Source: Ailurus styani (taxonomy: Eukaryota; Chordata; Mammalia; Carnivora; Ailuridae). Taken from it: a stretch of DNA of 64,000 nt. The DNA lies in the NCBI GenBank assembly GCA_002007465.1, contig LNAC01000037.1, positions 124,343 through 188,342 on the forward strand. The letters are read 5' to 3'. Both the position numbers and the translations under genes were made by a program. The notes below the pieces were generated by a model. The model was given only the letters and a program-made list of their open reading frames with translations, searched no databases and was not told where the DNA came from. Of this stretch, positions 34,798 through 46,599 are shown piece after piece; positions within the stretch are counted from its first letter, which is position 1; each line of letters starts with the position of its first letter.

Positions 34798-35122
34798 GCA
34801 AGACTCTTCAATGCTTTCCTCCAAAGCTTGAATCCCCTCAGAAACATTTTAAACAAGTGAATGTGCATTAACTTTGCTTGATCACCTTCATTGAAAAAGA
34901 ACTCATTAATTTCCCAAGCAATTAATTCCACCTTTGTTCTCCTCAAAAACATTGGAAATTTTTCTCCTAATTTGAGCTATGTGGTAATACAGGTTTTGTT
35001 CCTATTTCATGTAACAGTTCTTTAGCTATCTGAAGACAGAAATTAAAGGTACTTAGACTTAGTATTCTAAGTTCTATGCTCTATCAATTCTTCCTACTCT
35101 GACGTGACTTCATACTCCTATA
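34798..35122. other. Unique noncoding DNA
   Basis: Nothing recognised. Confidence 0.5.
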
Positions 35123-35137
35123 CTATCCCAGACATTT

Positions 35138-35331
35138 CCTTTTTTTTTTAAAAGATTTTATGTATTTATTTGACAGAGAGAGAGAGAGCAAGCACAAACA
35201 GGGAGAGCAGCAGAGGTAGAAGCAGGCTCCCCACCGAACAGGGATCCTGATGTAGGACTCAATCCCAGGACCCCAGGATCATGACCCAAGCTGAAGGCAG
35301 AAGTTTAATCAACTGAGCCACCCAGGCATCC
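35138..35331 (-). mobile_element. CAN-SINE
   Basis: Reversed head 'actgagccacccaggcatcc'. Perfect 15-bp target duplication 'ctatcccagacattt' at 35123-35137 and 35332-35346. Confidence 0.97.
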
Positions 35332-35649
35332 CTATCCCAGACATTTTGTTATGAATGGACACTTGTTTGTCAATATTCTATGTGGTGTCTATAACTAAAC
35401 ATAATTTTTCAGGTGTAGTTGGAATAATATAAACTAGAGCAGGCCTCTTAGCTTTTTGCATCTAGAGCTTTTCCTTCTTTTGAAGATCAATTTAGGATAT
35501 TGGGAGCAAAGGCATACCATTTTGTTTTCTCACATGGTGCTTACTGTTGATAAACAACCTAGGATTTGGGGGAGTTTTTTTGCATGTGTGGCCACTAAGT
35601 TATGTCTCACATCTTTTATGCAGGTGGTTGATTTTGTGGGCATGTGTGT

Positions 35650-35651
<2 letters not shown>

Positions 35652-35692
<41 letters not shown>

Positions 35693-35707
35693 TGTGTATG
35701 TGTGTAT
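35652..35707. repeat. (GT)n microsatellite
   Basis: About 25 GT units with minor interruptions, followed by an AT-rich stretch to 35750. Confidence 0.95.
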
Positions 35708-35795
35708 TAATGTATATTTATATAAATATATTTATATTTATATATAATTTTATTTTTGGCTGGATGTGGATTATGGACCTTTCAATTATTTTTAG

Positions 35796-35976
35796 ATATT
35801 TTTTTGGAGATGGGGGAGAGAGAGGGAGCAGCAGAGGGAGAGAGAGAGAGAATCCTAAGCAGACTCCATGCCCAGCATGGAGCCCAACTCAGGGTTTGGT
35901 CTCACAACTCTGAGATCATGACCTGCGCTGAAATCAAGTGTAGGATGCCTAACCAACTGAGCCACTCTGGCACCCC
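35796..35976 (-). mobile_element. CAN-SINE, older subfamily
   Basis: Unusual tail start 'tttggagatgggggagag', body 'agactccatgcccagcatgg' and reversed head 'actgagccactctggcaccc'. The tail start is shared with a fragment at 37742. Confidence 0.93.
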
Positions 35977-36058
35977 TAGTTTTATAATTTTATATATCTA
36001 TATTCTAAATTGTCTATGAAGAACATATACCTTGTTTACAATGATAAAAATAATGAGT

Positions 36059-36252
36059 GGTGCCTGGGTGGGTCAGTCATTAAGTGTCTGCCTTTGGCTC
36101 AGGTCATGACCCTAGGGTCCTGGAATTGAGCCCCACATCAGGCTACCTGCTCATCAGGGAGCCTGCTTCTCCCTCTCCCACTCCCCCTGCTTGTGTTCCC
36201 TCTCATGTTGCCTCTCTCTCTGTGTCAAATAAATTAAAGAAAATCTTTAAAA
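36059..36252 (+). mobile_element. CAN-SINE
   Basis: Head 'ggtgcctgggtgggtcagtc' with a 'cattaagtgtctgcctttgg' body. It faces the SINE at 35796-35976 head to head with an 82-bp spacer. Confidence 0.95.
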
Positions 36253-36479
36253 AATGACAAAATTATTAAAACCAAACAGATATATTATCTTTTGGGGAGT
36301 CATGAGTCTTTAAACTACAAACTCAATATAACCCTGATAGTTCCCCCAGATCCTTAGATCACCTTTTCTTGTAACAAGGAATGGAGCCAGCTGTAAGAAC
36401 ACTTGAGCAGGCAGGCTATTTTATTCTCTTCTTGGAAGATAAGGGAAAGGGTATACTATTTAGTGAATATGCTGTAATG

Positions 36480-36715
36480 GCTAAGATTTTAAGTTCTGGA
36501 ATCAGACAGCTTGTCTCTAAAAGTCACTAGCTGTGTCATCCAGATCAAGTTATTTAACTTCTCTCTGTGCCTTTAATTTTCATCTGTGAAATTGAAGATA
36601 TTTATATAACCAGTCTCATGAGGTTATTGCCAAGATTAAACGAGCTAATGAAAGTAAAGTGCTTACAATAGTATATAGTAAACCCTCAACAAATTATTAT
36701 TGCTGTTATTATTAT
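36480..36715 (+). repeat. MIR fossil
   Basis: Nearly complete: 'ttctggaatcagacagcttg', 'ttatttaacttctctctgtg', 'aagtaaagtgcttacaatag', in MIR order. Confidence 0.85.
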
Positions 36716-36889
36716 TAAGCCATGGGAATTTGAAGCCATGGGAATACGGTGGAAAATGCAACATTTAAATTTGCTGAGGTCTGACATATTTTGCATGTTT
36801 CATAGGAATATGGACCCTGGCCATAGAGAAGAGTTCCAAATATGTGCACTTCTCATCTTTTAATATAGCATGCTATGTTTTCCTGTTTC

Positions 36890-37049
36890 TTCCATTCATA
36901 CTTCTTTCCTTTCTTTTTCTTCCTTCCTTTTTTCCTTTCTTTTCTATCTTTTCCTTTCTTCCTTTCTCCCTTCCTTCCTTTCTCCCTCCTTTCTCTATTT
37001 CTCCCTTTCTTTCTTTCTTTCTTTTTCTCCTTCCTTCCTTTATTCTTTC
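36890..37049. repeat. (CTTT)/(CCTT) homopyrimidine tract
   Basis: Pyrimidine-rich run reaching the N gap; produces spurious Ser/Phe/Leu-rich frames. Confidence 0.95.
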
Positions 37050-37712
37050 NNNNNNNNNNNNNNNNNNNNNNNNNNNNNNNNNNNNNNNNNNNNNNNNNNN
37101 NNNNNNNNNNNNNNNNNNNNNNNNNNNNNNNNNNNNNNNNNNNNNNNNNNNNNNNNNNNNNNNNNNNNNNNNNNNNNNNNNNNNNNNNNNNNNNNNNNNN
37201 NNNNNNNNNNNNNNNNNNNNNNNNNNNNNNNNNNNNNNNNNNNNNNNNNNNNNNNNNNNNNNNNNNNNNNNNNNNNNNNNNNNNNNNNNNNNNNNNNNNN
37301 NNNNNNNNNNNNNNNNNNNNNNNNNNNNNNNNNNNNNNNNNNNNNNNNNNNNNNNNNNNNNNNNNNNNNNNNNNNNNNNNNNNNNNNNNNNNNNNNNNNN
37401 NNNNNNNNNNNNNNNNNNNNNNNNNNNNNNNNNNNNNNNNNNNNNNNNNNNNNNNNNNNNNNNNNNNNNNNNNNNNNNNNNNNNNNNNNNNNNNNNNNNN
37501 NNNNNNNNNNNNNNNNNNNNNNNNNNNNNNNNNNNNNNNNNNNNNNNNNNNNNNNNNNNNNNNNNNNNNNNNNNNNNNNNNNNNNNNNNNNNNNNNNNNN
37601 NNNNNNNNNNNNNNNNNNNNNNNNNNNNNNNNNNNNNNNNNNNNNNNNNNNNNNNNNNNNNNNNNNNNNNNNNNNNNNNNNNNNNNNNNNNNNNNNNNNN
37701 NNNNNNNNNNNN
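37050..37712. other. Assembly gap (Ns)
   Basis: 663 N bases between a pyrimidine tract and an (AT)n tract. Confidence 0.99.

Positions 37713-37742
<30 letters not shown>
37713..37742. repeat. (AT)n microsatellite at gap edge
   Basis: About 15 AT units immediately right of the gap. Confidence 0.95.
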
Positions 37743-37745
<3 letters not shown>

Positions 37746-37793
37746 GAGATGGGGGAGAGAGGGAGCAGCAGAGGGAGAGGGGAGAGAATCCCT
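37742..37793 (-). mobile_element. CAN-SINE tail fragment at gap edge
   Basis: Aligns to 35803-35856 with only small length changes in the GA run, sharing the atypical start 'tttggagatgggggagag'. The rest of the SINE is missing; unrelated sequence follows. Confidence 0.75.
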
Positions 37794-37860
37794 CTTTCTT
37801 TCTAATTCATCTTGCTTAAAATACACAATTCTTATCTTGAGAATATGATACATACACTTA

Positions 37861-38205
37861 TTTTATTTTATTTCATTTTATTTATTTTATTTTATTTTAC
37901 CTTTTCAGTGTTCCAAGATTCATTGTTTATGCACCACACCCAGTGCTCCATGTAATATGTGCCTCCTTAATACCCACCACCAGGATTACCCATCCCCCTG
38001 CCCCCCCCCTCCAAAACCCTCAGTTTGTTTCTCAGAGTCCACAGTCTTTCATGGTTTGTCTCCTCCTTCAATTTCCCCCAATTCACTTTTCCCTTCCTTC
38101 TCCTAATGTACTCCACGTATTCCTTATGCTCCACAAGTAAGTGAAACCATATGATTATTGATTTTCTTCGCTTGACTTATTTCACTCAGCATACATTTTT
38201 TAACT
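37861..38205 (-). mobile_element. L1 3' UTR (carnivore type)
   Basis: A (TTTTA)n-type tail is followed by reversed 3' UTR wording: 'cagtgttccaagattcattg', 'caccacacccagtgctccat', 'aaccctcagtttgtttctca'. It is 5'-truncated near 38205 ('ttatttcactcagcata'). Confidence 0.88.
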
Positions 38206-38925
38206 TGACTATCTTTGGAAGTTCTGATACTTCTAGCTTTCTCAATCATGTGTATACCCATTATGAATCAAGAAATTACATGAAGATTTAATAACTTTTT
38301 ATTTTTCTACACATGTACTAAAGACATTAATAAACAAGCTGATAGTATTTCTCTCCTTCCAGGTTCTAACCACAAGTAGAGCAGTAATTCAAAAACAAAA
38401 GTGACTGAAATATTTTTATGGTTAAGGAAAAAAACATTCCCAACCTACTATCCCCTAATGATGAGGTATATTCTTTAAAATCTTCTTTTAAGCTTATTTG
38501 AAGACTGACTGACGTAGCATAATGTATAATCTCCACTTAAGATCAAATCTTCCCATTCGTACTCAATCAAAAAGAGGATTGGTGGTGAAGATAATTAGGA
38601 CTTCCATTTTTTGGGGGGTGGTCTGACCAGAAATGAAGCTATCTGCGGCAGCCTACTCAAATAGTTTACTGAATATACCATAAAAGATTTAAAGTTCTTT
38701 CACTCTATTCCTTCCATCCTACCTAGTCCAAATATCATCAAAGCATTTAGAATGTTCACAATAGTTTCTAACATTTTATCTATTCCATTTTCATTTTCTG
38801 TGTGGACTAAGCAAAGCAGTGTGAGGAACTCAAAGAACATTGGATTGACATTTAGGGGACTTCGCTTCACATCTTCAAGGTTTTTTTAGAACTGAACTGT
38901 ATCTGAAAGCTTAAAGTATTTTTTC
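38206..38925. other. Unique noncoding DNA
   Basis: Nothing recognised. Confidence 0.5.
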
Positions 38926-38929
38926 CGTC

Positions 38930-39020
38930 TAGTCTTACTGTGTAGCCTTAAGAAGGTAACTTCACTTCTTTGAGCTTTAATTGCCTCTATTGTAATACCA
39001 CCATGATTACTCAACCAGAT
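38930..39020 (+). repeat. MIR fossil
   Basis: 'agaaggtaacttcacttctt' and 'gagctttaattgcctctatt' match the MIR core. Confidence 0.55.
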
Positions 39021-39279
39021 GATGAACTTTAAGAGAGATGAAGTCAGTATCACAATTGATCATAGAATTACAACTTCTAGCATAGCACGTTATACTCAAT
39101 AAGCCATTAGAAAATATTTTGTGTTTAGAAGTACCTGTCCTGCTTTCCTCAAAAGACTGTTTTAAGAATTAACTGAGATACTAGATGTGAAAGTGTTTTG
39201 AATATTAACAATTATATAATTGATATTTTAACACAATTAAGGATAAATAATACTAATTTGGTTTTTTAGAGTATTTCAC

Positions 39280-39425
39280 ATAAATTTTCTCCCTTGATCT
39301 TGACAATGATCCTATAGGGTAGATATTTTTATTTTAGTTTATAGATAAATAAATGAGGGCTTAGTGGATCACTCAACTAGTCAGAAATTGAACAGAGATT
39401 CTGATGCAGGATTTCTGGAATTGAC
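39280..39425 (-). repeat. MIR fossil
   Basis: 'gacaatgatcctatagggta', 'gatcactcaactagtcagaa' and the following 'ttgaacagagattctgatg' follow the reversed MIR. Confidence 0.7.
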
Positions 39426-39631
39426 TTAAATTTGCTTTTGGGTTGTTAACTATTTTGGAGAATCTTATACTAAAACAAACATATGAAATATGTGATACTT
39501 GTCCCAAAAGATGAAGTTCCATCTGGTTTTCAAGGTACTATGTAGTTTCATTGTTTCCCATTTGCTTTATCTACACATATTTTGTGAAAATTATTGTTAA
39601 AGCCACAGTATTATTAAAGATGCAACTCCTG

Positions 39632-39830
39632 GGGCGCCTGGGTGGCTCAGTGGGTTAAAGCCTCTGCCTTCAGCTCAGGTCATGATCCCGGGGTCCTGGA
39701 ATCGAGGCCCACGTCGGGCTCCCTGCTCGGCGGGGAGCCTGCTTCCTCCTCTCCCTCTGCCTGCCTCTCTGCCTGCTTGTGATCTCTCTCTCTGTCAAAT
39801 AAATAAATAAAATCTTTAAAAAGAAATAAA
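39632..39830 (+). mobile_element. CAN-SINE, young
   Basis: Near-consensus body. Perfect 16-bp target duplication 'aaagatgcaactcctg' at 39616-39631 and 39831-39846. Confidence 0.98.
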
Positions 39831-40159
39831 AAAGATGCAACTCCTGATTTTGTGGGGTCAGAATTGCAAACTGGCTAGGTAATAAAAATTAATCAAGAGT
39901 AAATTCCCAGCAGTAAAAAAAAAAAAAAGCACTTCTTAATTTAACATATAAACAACATGACTCTCATTGTTTCTCAAAACTTATAAGAAAGAGATTTTCA
40001 TACTGAGTTTTCAAATTAAATATACTGGTGTCATCTGAATTCAAGAGAAAAGAATAAATCGATTTCACATAAATTAAACTTTTAAATTTTATTACCTTTT
40101 TTTAATGGCTGAAGGCTTATACTTAATGGTCTCTGAAGTAGGATCTTTTAATTTCATAG

Positions 40160-41350
40160 TTTGTGCACTATGCTCTTTTACTTACTATCTCTGACAAGCA
40201 ATATAAAATAGCATTTTTCTCAGGTCAAGGACGAGCATTTGCCCTTGATGGTAAATGATTCTAAAGGACTATTGTTTGATTCAGTGCTGCTTTATTTTTC
40301 TGCAACCTGGTAGGCATCTCATGCCACTTGGAGGAAAATGTTTCTTCTTTCTAGCAAGGTTACTTTTGTGATAAGCATTAAAAGATAGCTTTAAGCCATC
40401 CACCATTATGACCTTGACTAGAAAAATGTAAGTTAATAAGGCTTCAACAAATTATGGTCTTTTTGGTCGATTTGCCTAGTGAACTGTTAATTGTAAAACT
40501 GAAAGACATTTTGTTCATCTTTCTCTATCACATCTTTTGTGTTTTAACAGTGACACTTCATTGAGTGCAATTAACAAAGCCTAGGAGATTTATTAACACA
40601 CTTCTTCATGGCCAATGATCCATTCCACTTAAGACATAACACTGTAAAATGCACATTATCTCCTTTTGGCACTTACAATAATGCTTCATGAACTAGGAAG
40701 GCATATGTTAAAGCAGATAAAATAGCATTATTAGCTGACAAATCTTACAATTTATTAGACAGTTAATTTATCAGCTTAAAAGACACTTAAAACAGCTGTG
40801 CATTTAATGTCTTTTTAATGTATCCAGTAAAACTTGCATAATTGCCTGTAGTGCAATTTATTTTTAGCTATGTTGCAAAATGTCTGCATTTACTGTTTAC
40901 ATCTTCTTTAATTTTTCCTGCAAGGCTCATCACATCTCTGCCTGAGCCCTAAAGGCCAGGCCGATAATCAGACAAAAAGCTTTCTCAAACAAATGGTTCC
41001 CCATGAATGAACTATTCAAAAGTGCATGCTGCTTGGAACCAAAGGAGTGTTAGCATTTTATCTCTACCCTAAGGGCAAAGGCTGCATTTCCAAACAAATA
41101 AATAAAACACAGGAATAAAACCAGGATGACTCAACTCAGTAGGGTGTAGTCGAAGGCTGTTTCAAGCCTCCATATCACAATCAGATGGTAGCAGGCTTTT
41201 TACGTATTTGAATTTGGAGCCCGTTCAGAACTACATGTCTGGAATGTGAACTAACAAAGATTTCAGACTACATTAGCAAGGTTGTTTCAATTTATAATTA
41301 AGATAACAGTTCCCTGATGATAAATTGTTTTATATCTTAGTACTACACTT
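40160..41350. other. Repeat-free block, candidate conserved noncoding element
   Basis: No SINE, L1, MIR or simple repeat is recognisable from 39.9 to 41.8 kb. The block has balanced composition and many homeodomain-type ATTA cores ('cattattagctgac', 'gacagttaatttatcagc'). Base composition and repeat exclusion resemble developmental enhancers in gene deserts; conservation itself is not visible in one sequence. 40965-41122 was copied into the SINE at 34 kb. Confidence 0.35.
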
Positions 41351-41828
41351 GTGGAACAGGCACACAGGAGAAGTGTGAAAAATAAGACATATTTCATGGC
41401 TCTATTGTTATTTGGATTAGTTCCTTTCTTGCTCTTTGATTTAATAGAAACTGTTAAAGCCTCCTATTTTTTAGAGTCTTTCACAATAATGATGTCAGAA
41501 CTAGTTATTATTAAAGCAAAAAAATCAAACAGTACAAGTTGCCCCTAATGAAAAGACAACTTAAAATTTGATGTTTGGTCTTTAGAAGGATTTGAAGTAG
41601 CCTACTAAGAGAGAAAGCTGGCTTTCTCATTCTAAAGTTTAGATCCCCCACTCCGCCTAATGTGACCTTGCCCACAGCTGGAAGTAAGAGGAATGTGATT
41701 ATTTTTTAGATAATGAATGGTGCCCAATTTCAACTTCTACTTTAACTCACTTAAAGGTTCCTTATAATTTCTTAACTTAATCTAAATCTTTAAACTGCTT
41801 TTAGAATTTGAAATTACAACCAAAAGAA

Positions 41829-41851
41829 GGAGAGAGAGAGAGAGAGAGAGA
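41829..41851. repeat. (GA)n microsatellite
   Basis: About 11 GA units. Confidence 0.9.
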
Positions 41852-42425
41852 AATGTGTGTCAGCATACGTGTACACACAAACCACTAAATTACTTGCAGG
41901 ATTATAGACTTATATGGATTAAGAAAAATACTTCTCCCATGGCTTGGCCAGGATTGCAGATAGCAGGTTTAATGAGATCTAGACTCATCTTTTCCCTATT
42001 TATTCAATACTGAGTCCAATATAAATAAGCAGGTAGTTAGAAAAGACAAATTTCATGCATTTTGCTTTTTGTTTTCTAATTCATTTTCCATTGATGTGTG
42101 TTTTTCGCTAGGAGCTTTCAAATATTTATATTCTCAAAGCTTAGTGAAAGAGAAAGAAGGTAATGATGGATAAGAGAAGTGATTACACTAGATCCACAAG
42201 ACAATATTGTGAGCAGGATAGACTCTCTGTAGACTTACAAGTCTGAAATAAATTGCTCCAGTAAAATTCTTACCTAATTGAGAAATAACTTTAGATGAGA
42301 CTGGGAGACTCTGTCATATGTAAACTAACTTAATTGTTTAGCCAGAATAATCAAAATATTGTTTCACTTAATTTACACTTTTTTAACCAGACTGATAGTT
42401 ATAAAAATTGAGGCCTTTCATATGT
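41852..42425. other. Unique noncoding DNA
   Basis: Nothing recognised. Confidence 0.5.
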
Positions 42426-42429
42426 ATAC

Positions 42430-42600
42430 ACTTAAGGCTTTGCATTTCATTTCACATCCTCACAATAACCCTACGGTTATGTATAAATGTATAAATGAGA
42501 GGAAACTCAGAATCAGAATGACTTGCCAAAGATCACTTGTTATGTAAATCTCAGAGCTGGGGTGAAAACTCACAACTGCCTCCTAATCTAATTTCTTCTA
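42430..42600 (-). repeat. MIR fossil
   Basis: 'cctcacaataaccctacggt', 'gacttgccaaagatcacttg' and 'ctcagagctggggtgaaaac' follow the reversed MIR. Confidence 0.8.
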
Positions 42601-43154
42601 CATCACTGCTGGCTTAGACTGGCCTCATAAAACATAGAAAGAATACTACCTAGACTGAAAATCAGGCTCAAGGTAAAATAGCAACAAAAACGTATACAGT
42701 CACTACCTCTACAAAAGATTTCTAATCCCATTATTTAAGAAAAAATGGATTATACCTTCTGCTCTTTGTCTTCTGTAACCCATAAAAATTTATTCACTTT
42801 GAGAAAAAGAAAATCATTGGTTGTATTTCTGAAACTGTTCTCTAAAAATATATTGAGATATTTCACCAAGTTTCAGCCAAGAAATACAAATCTATGTCAT
42901 CCATAATGACAGATTTCTTTTATTACTCTAGTGAATCCTTTCCTAACATTAAAAGGAGTTTGACAAAAAACCCTACTCACTGAAAAATGTTCTCTCATTT
43001 ATAATTTCTAAGAGGAAATTTTACTTAACTACTTGTTTTCATATTCAAGGTTTCAAAAGGCATAAACTACAGAGGTCCAAATATTGTCTATCTATTGCAT
43101 TCTAGGTATGTGGATGTGCTAGTTTTTTAAAGGCTATATCTTAGTGACAGTGTA

Positions 43155-43158
<4 letters not shown>
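42601..43158. other. Unique noncoding DNA
   Basis: Nothing recognised. Confidence 0.5.

Positions 43159-43198
<40 letters not shown>
43159..43198. repeat. (GT)n microsatellite
   Basis: About 20 GT units. Confidence 0.95.
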
Positions 43199-43200
<2 letters not shown>

Positions 43201-43249
43201 ACTGTGTGTCTATTTGCATGAAAGCATGCTCAAAATCAAGAAATTGAGG

Positions 43250-43441
43250 GGTGCCTGCGTGGCTCAGTGGGTTAAAGCCTCTGCCTTAGGTTCAGGTCAT
43301 GATTTCAGGGTCCTGGGGTCAAGGCCCTCATGGGGCTCCCTTCTCAGCAGGGAGCCTGCTTCCTCCTCTCTCTGCCTGCCTCTCAGCTTACTTGTGATCT
43401 CTCTCTCTCTGTCAAATAAATAAATAAAATCTTTTAAAATA
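43250..43441 (+). mobile_element. CAN-SINE, young to intermediate
   Basis: Head 'gggtgcctgcgtggctcagt'; 12-bp target duplication 'aagaaattgagg' at 43238-43249 and 43442-43453. Confidence 0.97.
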
Positions 43442-43453
43442 AAGAAATTGAGG

Positions 43454-44160
43454 ATAACAGCAATATTTATGGCCCTGTCTTACATGCATTAAAAGGAGGC
43501 ATTTATCTGTTTCATTTCTAATTAATTATAAACATTGAATAGCATATTCTTCACATAAGCAATAGTTTACTAATGATAACTGTTTTATCATCTGATTAGG
43601 CTCATACTGTGGACAATTTTACTGCCACAGTGAAAATGGTAGGACTGTCATCGTTTTCTTCATTGTGGTCTAATTGTAATTTGTTTTAGATAGTTTTTGA
43701 GGAAATCAATCTGCCTATTAGTCACTCTAATAGGGATTTCTAATGAAGGGCCTGAAGTTTCAAAGAAATGCACCAACCCACATAATACTGGTACTACAAA
43801 CCTTTCATTTACTGAGTTTAAAAGCTAATACTTTTCATAGTGCATCAATTATGTACCAAAAGTTTCTATGTTTTTGACATGGAAACCAAGCAAATTGGTA
43901 AATTAAGATCTCACATCAAAATAACATATCATTGATTTTTTTTGTATATTAAGTAAAATAATTAATCTTTCCTCCAGAAGAAAGACGAACTCCAGGAATA
44001 ATACATTTGAGTTATTTTAGGTGCTATGTCTCCATGGAAAAAATCATATACCTCCCTGTTCTTATGTTGAATGAATCTGTAATGAGAACATCAGCTAAGA
44101 GTTCTATTTCTTATGAATCAAGTTTTCTCATACTAGTGAAATTATCAGTAAGGATTGAAG
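43454..44160. other. Unique noncoding DNA
   Basis: Nothing recognised. Confidence 0.5.
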
Positions 44161-44164
44161 CAAG

Positions 44165-44290
44165 ATATGATAACTTGTCAAAGGACCTGGATTCTAGTCC
44201 CAGTTTGTTCTCAAAATAGGACTTTTGACCAAGGAAGAAATGACTTAACTTCTCTATATGTTTCTTTAGCTATCAAAAAATGCGAGGACT
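44165..44290 (+). repeat. MIR fossil
   Basis: 'cctggattctagtcccagtt' and 'tgacttaacttctctatatg' match the MIR core. Confidence 0.65.
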
Positions 44291-44346
44291 AAAAGGAAAG
44301 AAATAAAAAATTTTAAAGCTAAGGTAAATAAAGATATATTCATGAG

Positions 44347-44532
44347 AGGCGCCTGGGTGTCTCAGTGGGTTGAGCCTCTGCCTTTGGCTCAGGTCATGAT
44401 CCAGGGGTTCTGGAATCAAGCCCTGCATCCGGCGGCTCTCTGCTCAGTTGGGAGCCTGGCTCTTCTTCTCCCCTTCCCCCTGCTTGTGCTTTCTTTCTCT
44501 GTCAAATAGGTAAGTTTTAAAAATCTTTAAAA
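44347..44532 (+). mobile_element. CAN-SINE
   Basis: Head 'ggcgcctgggtgtctcagtg'. The 16-bp target duplication 'aagatatattcatgag' / 'aagatgtattcatgag' has one mismatch (44331-44346 and 44533-44548), so it is older than the perfect-duplication copies. Confidence 0.96.
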
Positions 44533-44804
44533 AAGATGTATTCATGAGTAATTTAAATTAACAAAATTATTTCAATACAATTTTAAGTTAATCTTTAAAA
44601 CTATTTTAACACATATAATTGTATTGACTCATCATACCTAAATTATTATGGTTCCTTTTTAACAAAGCTATCTGTGGTTACTTTTGCTCAAATTATATAG
44701 TTATAAAATATTGCTCTGTCCAAATTTTAGACAATGATTTTAGACTTCATTCTGAGCATGGTGTTTGTGATTTCATATGTTGTCTTTACATTCCAATGTT
44801 TCCT

Positions 44805-44830
44805 TACAAAATAAAATAAAATAAAATATA
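44805..44830. repeat. (AAAAT)n microsatellite
   Basis: About four AAAAT units. Confidence 0.85.
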
Positions 44831-44854
44831 AATAATATGATTGTTTGGCAGTTT

Positions 44855-45560
44855 CTTACAAAAATCTTAACATACAATCTAGCAATTACATTCCTTGGAT
44901 TTCACCCTACTGAGTTGAAAATTTATGCACACACAAAACCCTTGACACAGATGCTTAAAGCAGCTTTATCTATGACTGCTAAAATTTGGAAACAAACAAG
45001 ATGTCCTTTAGTAGGCGAATGGGTAAATAAACTGATGATGGGATATTATTCAGTGCTAAAAAAATGAGCTTTTGAGCCATGAAAAGACATGAGGAAACTT
45101 AACTGCATATTACTAAGTGAAAGAAGCCAGTCTGATAAGGCAATACACTGTATGATTCCAACCATATAACATTCTAGAAAAGGCACAATTATGAAGACAG
45201 TAAAAAGATCAGTGTTTGTCAGTGGTTAAGCAGAGAGAGGGATGAAGAGGAGGAGCACAGTGGATTTTTGGACAGTGGAACTGTTCTGTATGATACTATA
45301 ATGAGGAATATATAGTATTATGCATTTGGTAAGATTTATAGAATGTAAAAAATCAGGTGTGAACCCTAATGGAAACTAAATTTTGGGTGATAATGATATG
45401 CCCTTGCAAGCTGACCAATGATAACAAATAGGCCATCCTCAAGCAGGATGTTAATTGTGGAGAAGACTTTGTTTGTGGAGATAGAAGGCTATGTAAATAC
45501 TACTTTCCACTCAAGTTTGCTATGAAACTAAAACTGCTCTAATAAAACAAAATATATTTA
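44855..45560 (+). mobile_element. L1M-type 3' end
   Basis: ORF2 end and 3' UTR landmarks in order: 'ggatattattcagtgctaaa', 'tactaagtgaaagaagccag', 'ctgtatgattccaaccatat', 'gtttgtcagtggttaagc', 'aaactaaaactgctctaata'. Decayed mammalian-wide L1. Confidence 0.8.
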
Positions 45561-45818
45561 AAACAAAATAGAACAGGAAAAATGATTTTAAAAAAAGGAA
45601 TATGATATGGCCAATGGCATTTGAGGACAAATTAAGCATGGGCTACTCAACATTAATTTTTCAATCCAATGGCTATTTCCATGCAGTAGTAATCAACACT
45701 GTGCTTAGAAAAGATAGCATGCATTTTTTTTTTCAAGTAGATAAAAAGCATCCTCCATCTAAACTATGTTCTTGTCTTCTGAGCAATGTACAGCAAGTGT
45801 AAGTCAATGACTTTTGGT

Positions 45819-46215
45819 TGCTATGGGCTGAATTGTGTCCCCACACCCCAAAATTCATATATTTAAGCCCTAATCCCCAATACCTTAGAATGTGACTGTA
45901 TTTGAGGGCAGAACATTTAAAGAGATAATTAAGTTAAAAATGAGGATAAAATGTGTCCTAATCCAACATAACTGCTATCCTTATAAGCAGAGGAAATCTG
46001 GACACAAAGGGAGACAATAGGGAGGAAAATGCACACACAGAGGAAAGGGCACAGCGAGAAGGTGGCCACTTGCAACACAAAGAGAGAGGTCTCAGAAGAA
46101 ATTAAATCTGGGGACACCTTGATCTTGGACTTCTAGCCTTCAGAAATGTGAGAAAATAAATTGTTGTTTTTTAAGCCACCTGGTCTGTGATATATCGTTA
46201 TGGGAACTCTAGCAA
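45819..46215 (+). mobile_element. MaLR-type LTR (MLT1-like)
   Basis: Landmarks in order: 'atgggctgaattgtgtcccc', 'cttagaatgtgactgtattt', 'gctatccttataagcagagg', 'acaccttgatcttggacttc', 'aatgtgagaaaataaattgt', then the 3' end 'gttatgggaactctagcaa'. A solo LTR of the ERVL-MaLR group; subfamily not certain. The frame on the opposite strand (45929-46117) is incidental. Confidence 0.75.
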
Positions 46216-46599
46216 TGTATGAGTGCATGAAAGAGAGGGTTGAGAAACACAGGGGTAAATTAATGATTTCTGGAAAGTCGCACTACTGTTTAAGGAAAAA
46301 AAAAAAGCTCTCATAGACATGGACACTGCTACCAGAGTAATTGTAAATAATTTTAGTAATATTCAATTACTTGGCTAATTCAAATGCTTGAAGGTAGCCC
46401 ATCTCAGTACTGAACAAACACTGCTTTCCTGACTTGGTTGTCAGGCTGTTATCAGACTGTGCCAGAGAGCAGCACTCATTAAATTCTCTCTTAAAGTTCA
46501 TTTTTTTGGTCACCTGTTTACTTCAGGGTTATAATCCTTAGGTTCCAATTGTTATGCGGTAGGCACACTCAATGAAAAGAAAACAAAAACAATAGTTAT

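Noticed and set aside
34541..34801. 86-codon minus-strand frame
   Set aside because: Antisense reading of a MaLR LTR; incidental.
36844..37853. Long open frames across the second gap
   Set aside because: N bases flanked by pyrimidine and AT repeats; not coding.
45929..46117. 62-codon minus-strand frame with a Cys-rich hydrophobic segment
   Set aside because: Lies inside a MaLR LTR on the opposite strand.
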